Assembly (NCBI RefSeq): GCF_035582795.1
Contig: NC_134370.1
Coordinates: 46,983,501 to 47,047,500, forward strand
From: Mycteria americana
Taxonomy: Eukaryota; Chordata; Aves; Ciconiiformes; Ciconiidae
DNA length: 64,000 nt
Reading direction: 5' to 3'
Shown here: positions 56,700 through 64,000 of the stretch, piece by piece
Numbering within the stretch: the first letter of the stretch is position 1
Layout: each line of letters starts with the position of its first letter
The notes under the pieces: generated by a model
Database searches by the model: none
Seen by the model: only the letters and a program-made list of their open reading frames with translations
Told to the model about the DNA's origin: nothing
Made by a program: the position numbers and the translations under genes

Positions 56700-59600
56700 C
56701 CGCCGGCCTCTCTGCCCTCAGCGAGGCCAGGCTGCTTCTTCCCAGGCATCCCTAGGGCTGGAGGGCCGTGGCTGAACCCCACGGGGTCCGAGCGCCCCGG
56801 GACTGCAGCCCCACAGCCCTGGGACGGCAACTGTAACCTCCTGATGAAAGCCCCGAGCCCCAGGAACAGCAGCCCCAGGAGCTCAGGACAGTGTCCCGTA
56901 ACCCCAGGACAGCGGCCACGCATCCCCCAGGACAGCAGCCCTATGAGCCCAGGACAGTGGCCCTGACACCCCAGGAGAGCAGCCTCAAATCCCCCACAAC
57001 AGCAGTCCCCGGTTCCCTGGGAACAGCAGCCCAATTCCGCCTGCCAGAGCAGCCCCACGTCCCCGCAGACAGCCAGTGGGTGCCAGGAGTACAGCGCTGC
57101 TCTCAGGCCTGCGAAGAGGAGCAGGGTTGAGGCATGTCCACCTTCTTGCCCTTCTCCCTGCCCGTGCCGGTACCTAACCAGCCTCATCCTAACAAAGCAG
57201 GCAGGGAGGTTGGCATGGGCTCTGGCAGGGTTCCTGGTTCCCCGATGCAGCGGTGTGCCAGCCCGCACAGAGATCCCCACCATGCCCAGGGAGCAACCCG
57301 ACCCATTTCCATCTCCACTATGGCAGTTGGAGAGGATGAAGAGGGTCCTGCCTTCTTCCAGGCCTTTGTGCAAAAGGGCAGCCTGCAGTTGGGGACATGT
57401 AACAGGAGCAGAAAATGGGGTACGTGGCTCGTTCCTGCATGGTGCATCCCACAGCCTGGTCCCTCCACGAGGCAAATGTGTAAAACCCCAAGGGTTTGGG
57501 GTCAACCTGCCAAGTGGGAGATGTTCAGTGGATCTGAGCCATGTGAGCTTAACCAGCATTGCTTGTACACAGTCCTTGCTGCTTCCTCAGTGAGGAAGTG
57601 AGGGGAAACATCAGCCCTACCCTGCCCCAGTGGTCCCATAGCCCCCCTGAGATGCAAAAGCAATGTGTGCTCCCAGTCCTTGGCTCTCCAGGGTTAGCCC
57701 TGGCTGGAGACGCTCTAATGTATGCATGGCCTGTGCTGTCCTAACTGCATTGAATGTCACTTCAAAATCAAACTGAGTCCACAACTGGCTCTGAGCAACC
57801 ATTTGTTTCCAGCAGTAGCTCAGAGATAACATTTTGCTCATGTGCACGTTGTGAAGAGGTGTGAGCCTGGTTGGGGGAAATCACATCTGATTTCTCTACT
57901 GACACCTGGGTTTACTGCCCTGTATAAGCCCCAGCCTCTGACTTGCTTTGCCACCTGGTTATGCAGAGGCTCCCCATGAAAATTTAACCCTAAACTTAGC
58001 CATCCCCATGTACAAGCATTGTCCAGCACAACCCAAGGAGCTCCGGGTCCAGCACTGGAGAGGATATGCAGGCAGCACCATCACTGAGGTGGTTCCCATA
58101 GTCAAGCAAGTGCCTGCAGGGCAGTGTGGTTTCATCACAGGAGGTGTATTGGAGGGGAGGAAACGTCCTCCTGGGAGCATCGGCTTTGCATTTCCTTGCT
58201 TTCTAGGTTAGGCCTTTTAGCAGCAGCAGCTGTTTGCATGCAGCACTGTGGATTTGTGTATTGAGTTCTCATACAGACAGCGGCAAAGTGACTATTTCTT
58301 TTTGTAAGGCTGTGTAAAGAGTTGCTAAGCCAGAGAGCCCGATCCCTGCCAGGTCCTGCAAGAGGGGAGGAAAAACCCCACTTTTTAATTTAAAAAAACA
58401 CAATTTACTTATTTACAATGTTGTCCTACGGGGTGATTTTTTGGGAGGCTTTTCACACAAAGAATACACCCAGCCCTGCTGAACCACAGTGAGAGCCCCC
58501 AGTCCACCCACGGAGCTCGGCACAGATGGATCCTCAGCAGAGCAAGGGCTTTCTCTGGTCTTCAGTGATGCTGCACTTCACCATAACTTTGTCCCCAGAG
58601 TAAGGCTGTGCAGGAATAACTCCCAGGAATAGCATTGCCTGCTGTGCCAAAAAGACTCAAAACAAGCCCACCCTGACGAAGACCAGGAATATTTGCTTCC
58701 TGTGCTAATTAAGCAAAAAACAGTGAAACCTCGCAGAGCTTTCTTGGTGTTTAGTTTTCTTTTTTTTGTACTTTCTACATACTTTGAGTCAGAAGATGCA
58801 GAGCCTGCGGCAAGCAGAGGAAGACACAAAGGGGTAGAAGTCAAAAGCAGCAGCAGGTTTTCATCAGACCCCCAAGGAAGTCGTGCTGCGTGCACACACA
58901 GAGGAAACACGCCGCCTATTCCACAGGAGGAAAAACACCAGCCGCAAGTGGAAGAGCTGCTGCATCCATCACTCTGGTGCAATGACGGCAGGTCCACCAC
59001 GTCGCTGCCAGACTGACGGCCCATAACTTGTGGTTCATTCTGTAGGCAAGTTCGTTGTGTTGCTGTTGGGCAAGAGAGAAGCATTTTGCTTGCATGACCA
59101 CACCTCAGAGCTGTATGTGGTGGCAGCATCCCTACATCCCAACATCTTGTGGCTCGTAAGTCCCTTTGATGTCTCCATAAACATCACACCCAGGCAGCCT
59201 CTCCCCTCCCAAAGCACAGCGGCAAAGCAGCATGTGCTTCAGCCCATGGAGCCCTTGATGGTCCGACCAACTGCACAGGGAGATGTTTGCTGCTCCCAAG
59301 AGCTTACAAGGGTGGACAAAAGGTGGGACAAATGAAGCAGTCACTGCTACCAGCTTGTGCAAGTGAGCCAGTCCACCAGAAAATTGTGATTCCATGTGGA
59401 TATGCTCAGCTTTAACTGTGTGATCTGATACCACATCAGCTGAACCAGTGCAGGACCAGGGTGACACTCTGGTTTGGACCATGCTTATCTGAGTCTTACA
59501 GCAATGTATTTTTACACCAACACTTTTCACCCTGAGGCATCTACCACCCAACAGCATCTACCTCTGCAGTCTAGCCGAGGTCTGCATCAGAGGCCCTGTC

Positions 59601-61235
59601 CTTGCCATACCACGTCCACAGAGATGCACTGGTTAGAAGAGCAGAGATGATGCTGTGGCTATCCATCCTGCACCCACCAACCTCTCCCACACCAATTCCT
59701 GTTCAGGGTGGATGAGCTGGCAGTGAACCCAAGTCCACACTGATGAAAAGCACTTAAGTGAGACCAAAAAGTTACTCTTATGCCCAAGACTGCATGGTCT
59801 CCTGCACTCATTTGAATATGTACTTCACTTGCAGTGTTGTGACCTTCTTAGCTTGGTGCAGCAAGTGTGGGGTAACTCAGGAGCAATGCCCACCTAAAAC
59901 CAGCTGTGCTGCTGCAAGCACATGGCAGGGCTCAGAAAGCAGCTTGCTTGGGAGGCCTCCAAGCCACGAGCTCCAGGCAGGTCACTGCCAGCTGCAAAAC
60001 AGCATCTTCATCTCCAGAGCAACTTCCAGGTCTCCTCCACACTTCTTCACACATGGGGATGGGCAGCATGTCCCCAGCTGCCCTGCCACAATGTCCCATG
60101 CAAGCAGCTCTAACCGCACTGTCCTGCCTGTAAGTGATGGGAACTGCAGTGCCTCACCAAGGAAAGGCAGTAAAAGCTGTGAGGTGCTGACAACCATTAG
60201 GCACGTCCTGGGGAGTTACTTGAGTAACTGAAATAGAAACAGGTTGTAATCAGCTGAGAAATCAAGGTGGGACTTGAAATGACAACCACCTGTATACAAT
60301 CTAGTGTTTTTACACACTGTTTCTCAGCTTAACATTTTCCAAGGGCTCTTTCTCACCCTCGAACAAGCAGGTCACCAGCACAGGAGACAGGATAGCCAGG
60401 AGCATAGTCCACCTGCTTAGATGCTGGTTATTGATGATAACAGAGGGATGTCTCTCTCTAGCTGGGCTCCTGCATCCGGTATCTGCTGCCCATTCATTTT
60501 ATGATCCCAGGACACATTCACCCATCTGTAGAGAAGCAACGAATTTCATTTCGAGGATCATGGGGGTTCTCATAGGGGGTACCTTTGGTCCCTGCTACGC
60601 CAAGCCCATCGCAGGCTGTGCCATGCTTTGGATGAGGTGCTAGGTTGTTTTGCTGTTTCTCACTGCTTATCTGGTACAATAGCTGAGCCTTGGCGCTTGT
60701 CCCAGGGTAGAGAGGACACTCCCGTGCCACTTCCAAAGTGTTGGAGGTATGGTGAAGGGATGGTTTCCTCTGCTCACCACGGGTACCAACTTTTCCTCCT
60801 CCTGTCCTTGCCCAGGAGGCCCCACATCTCCCTGGACTACGCCAGCTAGCACTGCTCTGCTGCTCTCCTCTATCCTGCACCAGAGATGGCCCTGTACATC
60901 CCTCCATCCATCCCAGCTGCTCTTGCCTCATGCCCCTAGTCTTTCTAATTATTCTGGACTGGGATTTGCAACACCAGCTGGAAAGAGGCCACTAACCATG
61001 GGATGTGGAGAAATCCTGATTTCCAAGTGAGCAGTGCAGACCAGCCGACCCCACTGTGCTGGCTGACACTGTTGCGGTGAGTGACGGGCACGTGTAAGCT
61101 GGGTGCTGGCATCACTGAAGACTCTTTACAGGACCTCAAATGAGTTCTCAGAGACCTTTCTAGCCATAGCCAGGAGGAGGCTTTAGGGCTGAGATGCTGC
61201 TTTTGGTATGGATCAGTATCCAAACATCTGGAGAC
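56700..61235. other. DNA upstream of RBPMS2
   Basis: No exon was recognised. At 56,800-57,060 a loose repetition of CCCCAGGA-CAGCAG-like words gives a low-complexity Ser/Pro reading. An AT-rich stretch lies at 58,380-58,440 and a T-run near 58,760. A 183-codon minus frame at 58,578-59,129 has no recognisable domain. In human the next gene upstream of RBPMS2 is PIF1, but no PIF1 helicase motif was seen here. Confidence 0.5.
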
Positions 61236-61640
61236 TTGCTATAGCATCACACAGCATGGGTGGGAAGGGACCTCTGGAGTCTCCCATCCAACAACCCACA
61301 GGACTGTCACCAGCACTGGATCAGATCAGTCCTGCCTTGAAAACCCTCAAGGATGGAGCAACCTTACCTCTCCAGGTGTCCATCCCAGGGCTGCACCATC
61401 CTACAGGGAAGAAGTCTTCTCTAACACTCAACCTGGCCCTCCCAAGCCACCATCTGTGGCTGTTGCCCCACGTTGTATCGTCTGCTGCTATCAAGGAAAG
61501 TGTAGCTCCACCATCTTTGTAACTACCCCTCTAGGAGTTGTAAGCTGCTAGTAGACCCACTTTCAACCTCCTTTTGGCCAGACTAACCCAGTCCAGCTCC
61601 TTGGTGACCCCTCACTGACCCCTTCTGCGGTTCCCTCACT
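61236..61640 (-). mobile_element. CR1 LINE relic, antisense
   Basis: The plus strand reads the antisense of a CR1 3' half: CATGGGTGGGAAGGGACCTC near the left end (the CR1 3' terminus), then AACCCTCAAGGATGGAG, CTGTGGCTGTTGCCCC, GCTATCAAGGAAAGTGTAGC and TTGTAAGCTGCTAGTAG, all familiar CR1 blocks in the right order. It is too mutated for any open frame, with no obvious octamer tail left. Confidence 0.82.
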
Positions 61641-64000
61641 GCCCAGTCCCCATCTCTGCCTGATGCAGAGCCTACCCAGCCATTCCTCCTGGCCCACAAC
61701 CTCCTTTGGCCCATCTGTCCCTAAACAGCAGCGATGGCACTTGGCCAAGGCCAGGCTGAAGAGCAGCTCCCAACCTCCTCCATGCGTGGGACCAAATGCT
61801 GCGTGGCTACACTGGTCCTAAGCACCGCAAAGGTTCAGGTGGTGGAGGACTGCCCCTGCCCAGTCAAACCGTTCAGATTCCTGCTGGTCCCAGTTCTTCT
61901 GCTGTATTTAACCATGATAGCTGCAGGACACATCACTCCTCCTGGGAGAAGGGGATGGGCAGCCCTGCACGCCAAGTGCAGTTAGAGGCAAGGTCATCGT
62001 AAGAGGTGTGAGGACTCTGGAGCAACAGGAGGATGCTTGAAGGCAGGACAGCAGCGGGTCACCCCATGTAATGGCCAGAGCAACCTCTCGGGGCATCCGC
62101 TCTGTGCCTCAAATCAATCAGCAAGACGCTGCCAGCCCCTTCCCCTCTGAAACCCGTGACTTCCCCAGGATTGATTTAGTAGCACCGCTAATGGGCAGAG
62201 GATGAAAGTCATGGCAGGAAAATTGGCACTGGGGACTACTGATATTTGGGTACTGAATGACAGGATGCAAACAGCCCCATCCTGGGGGCTGCACGGGATT
62301 TCAGGTGGCCCAGTGGGTGCTGGGCAGAGATGAGGAGAGGGGAAATGGCAGGGCTCATCCAGCATCACATGCCTGGAGTAGCTGCTTTAAGGACGGAGGT
62401 GTGCACTTTCAAACTTTAATTCCTTTCCATACGTCACCGCTTGTCTTCTCCAGCTCTGCCTTCCCCCAGGAGGATGAGCTGAAGCTAACTAAGAAAGACA
62501 AGGGCTCGGAGGTGTGCGCAAATGTTTGCTCAGATGCATCGGATCGCTGCAAAGCTGCTTTTATGGGCATTTCAGAGCGGCTCCTGGCAGCGCTGCTGGA
62601 GCTGAGCTCTGAGGATGCTTGCCACGCCCTGTGACGTGAACCCACCGAGTGGGCTTCAGACCAAAAAGGGGCGAGGAGAGCTTGTGTTTACAAAATTTGA
62701 ATAAAAAAATGCTGCCAAACAGAAAAGTCTGTTTGGAGCCAGGAGCAGGAACAATAAACCCAAACGCCTTCCTCTGATGGGCTGCAGATGCAGCATGCCA
62801 GCAATCTCCTGGTGGAAGAAGTGCTGCTGCATGGAGGGCTTTTGCCGTTTATTCACCTAGGAAATGAAGACAGTGCTTTAGTCTGTCCCGAAACACTTCG
62901 TTTTTTTGCTTTGTAGATGAAATACAGAGATAAAAAGGGCAGCGCTCCTTCTTGCTTGTGCAGAGCTTAACATACTGTTACCTCTTTAGTTTCATAATTT
63001 ATGTGTCGTTTGCACTGTCTGGGTGTATTAATTATGGGAGAACAAACCAGGGGGAATCTTTTATATGAGCATTTGTTAAAGGCCCCAGAAGCGGCCCAAC
63101 CCCATGCATGGGGTGGTTGTAAGCACTTGTCCTGCACTGAACTGCTGCCCAAGGGGCATTGATAGCTGGCCCTTAATGGAGGCAGAAACCCTGCTTTGCC
63201 AAGTGTGGGTGAGGGCTGTCTCAGTGCCAGGTCCATGCAATGTGCCCAGACCTTGCAGACACATTTGAGCACCAGGGTTCTCCCTCCATGTCCATACCCT
63301 GTAGCTCCTTCCACTGCCATTCAGCAAGGAGAGCAGCTGAAGCCACCATGGTGCTCTTGGGGGCCAAAATTATCTCCATATTCCAGATGGAGAGGGTTGC
63401 TGACGTCCCACACGGGCCATAATGGAGGCACTTCTGCAGTTGGATCTGTCCCTCCTCATCTGAGCCATCGCAGGAGCTGCCCCACTGGCAGAGGGACAGG
63501 GTCTCAGCTCTGCGGGGGGGAAAGGCTCCCTCCAGCCCCACTATCACTGCCTCTGTCGGCAAGCACAGCTCTGCTTTGGCATCTGCCACTCGGCACCAAC
63601 AACGTGGCACCGACAGCCTCCAGATCTATCCCAGTGGCAGGGAAAAAGCACAGTGCACTGTGGCAAGCCCTTGCCAGGCCAGATCCTGCCCCTTCCCACC
63701 CTCTGCAGTTGTTTGACTGTGGTTTTGACAGGGTGCTCAGTGAGAACATTGGCTTTGGCACCCATATGGGTGGCTCGAGCAGCAGGGACAGGATGTAGCT
63801 TGACCCAGGGCATTGAGAGAGGATCAGTGTCACCGGTGTCCTGAGCCCTGGTGTTGTCCTACGCCAGGACCTGTCCCAGGCACCTCTGGGCATCAGCAAA
63901 CCCAGGTTGCCTGAGCCAGGATCCCTCTCTGCCCTCAGCCAGGTGCTACCAAGTGGGGGGGTCATGACCCATCCTGCTCAGCAGACCCACCTCTGACCAT
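61641..64000. other. DNA at the right end of the window
   Basis: No recognised gene is present. A weak candidate for a plus-strand terminal exon lies at 62,459-62,634 (listed separately) with two AATAAA signals after it. The remaining open frames on both strands are short or without domain content. Confidence 0.5.
62459..62634 (+). other. Candidate unrecognised 3'-terminal exon
   Basis: After two possible acceptors (CTTCTCCAG ending about 62,452 and CTTCCCCCAG ending about 62,469) an open frame reads EDELKLTKKDKGSEVCANVC, continues with four more Cys/Asp-rich residue pairs and an amphipathic SERLLAALLEL segment, and ends in TGA at 62,634. CpG is unusually frequent in it. AATAAA follows at about 62,699 and again at about 62,752. 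I do not recognise the protein. No upstream exon was found in the window, so it may be chance. Confidence 0.15.

Noticed and set aside
56174..57559. 461-codon minus frame upstream of RBPMS2 start
   Set aside because: It is compositional, crossing the CpG island and GC boxes, with no domain. The real start is the ATG at 56,177 in another frame.
58578..59129. 183-codon minus frame, considered as a PIF1 3' part
   Set aside because: No helicase motif or PIF1-like C-terminus was seen. Ser/Cys/Leu-rich content looks non-coding.
1..64000. tRNA, rRNA, CRISPR, operon or phage-like features
   Set aside because: None was seen. The window is vertebrate nuclear DNA with spliced genes and CR1 elements.

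Overview
This is vertebrate, almost certainly bird, nuclear DNA, not microbial. The evidence is CR1 LINE copies (one with the bird-type ATTCTGTG 3' tail), GT-AG spliced exons separated by long introns, CpG islands over first exons, and exon sequences that read as avian-type RBPMS2 (Hermes) and SORD. No operon, CRISPR array, rRNA or convincing tRNA was seen. Most of the window is intron or intergenic DNA, and most open frames in it are chance.

Layout: 1-4,273 is SORD intron 1. SORD (sorbitol dehydrogenase) is on the minus strand, and only its first coding exon (4,274-4,333) lies here, inside a CpG island (about 3,780-4,700). From 4,700 to 27,700 the DNA is intergenic. It holds a 5'-truncated CR1 with a still open C-terminal reverse-transcriptase frame (10,228-10,822), two older antisense CR1 relics (10,870-11,270 and 20,165-20,410), and a long inverted repeat with 178-bp arms (13,804-13,981 and 14,508-14,686).

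From about 27,700 to 56,600 lies the complete RBPMS2 gene on the minus strand. Seven coding exons (60+78+39+63+151+149+63 nt) join without a frame error into a 200-residue protein with one RRM and the conserved C-terminal tail. The 3' UTR probably runs to about 27,715. The promoter CpG island surrounds exon 1, and a GC-rich degenerate minisatellite with dense G-runs on the transcript strand directly follows the exon 1 donor. From 56,600 to 64,000 no gene is recognised; this stretch holds one antisense CR1 relic and one weak candidate 3'-terminal exon.

The genes: SORD oxidises sorbitol to fructose in the polyol pathway. RBPMS2 is an RNA-binding protein of heart, smooth muscle and oocyte RNA granules. 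They are tandem neighbours on one strand, with no functional link apparent. In human they lie far apart on chromosome 15q, so the adjacency is a rearrangement or lineage difference.

The points most worth checking are the long inverted repeat, the G-run/G-quadruplex array behind a weak RBPMS2 donor, a possible intron-6 read-through isoform of RBPMS2, and two residue differences in the RBPMS2 tail. I found no convincing new multi-gene system.
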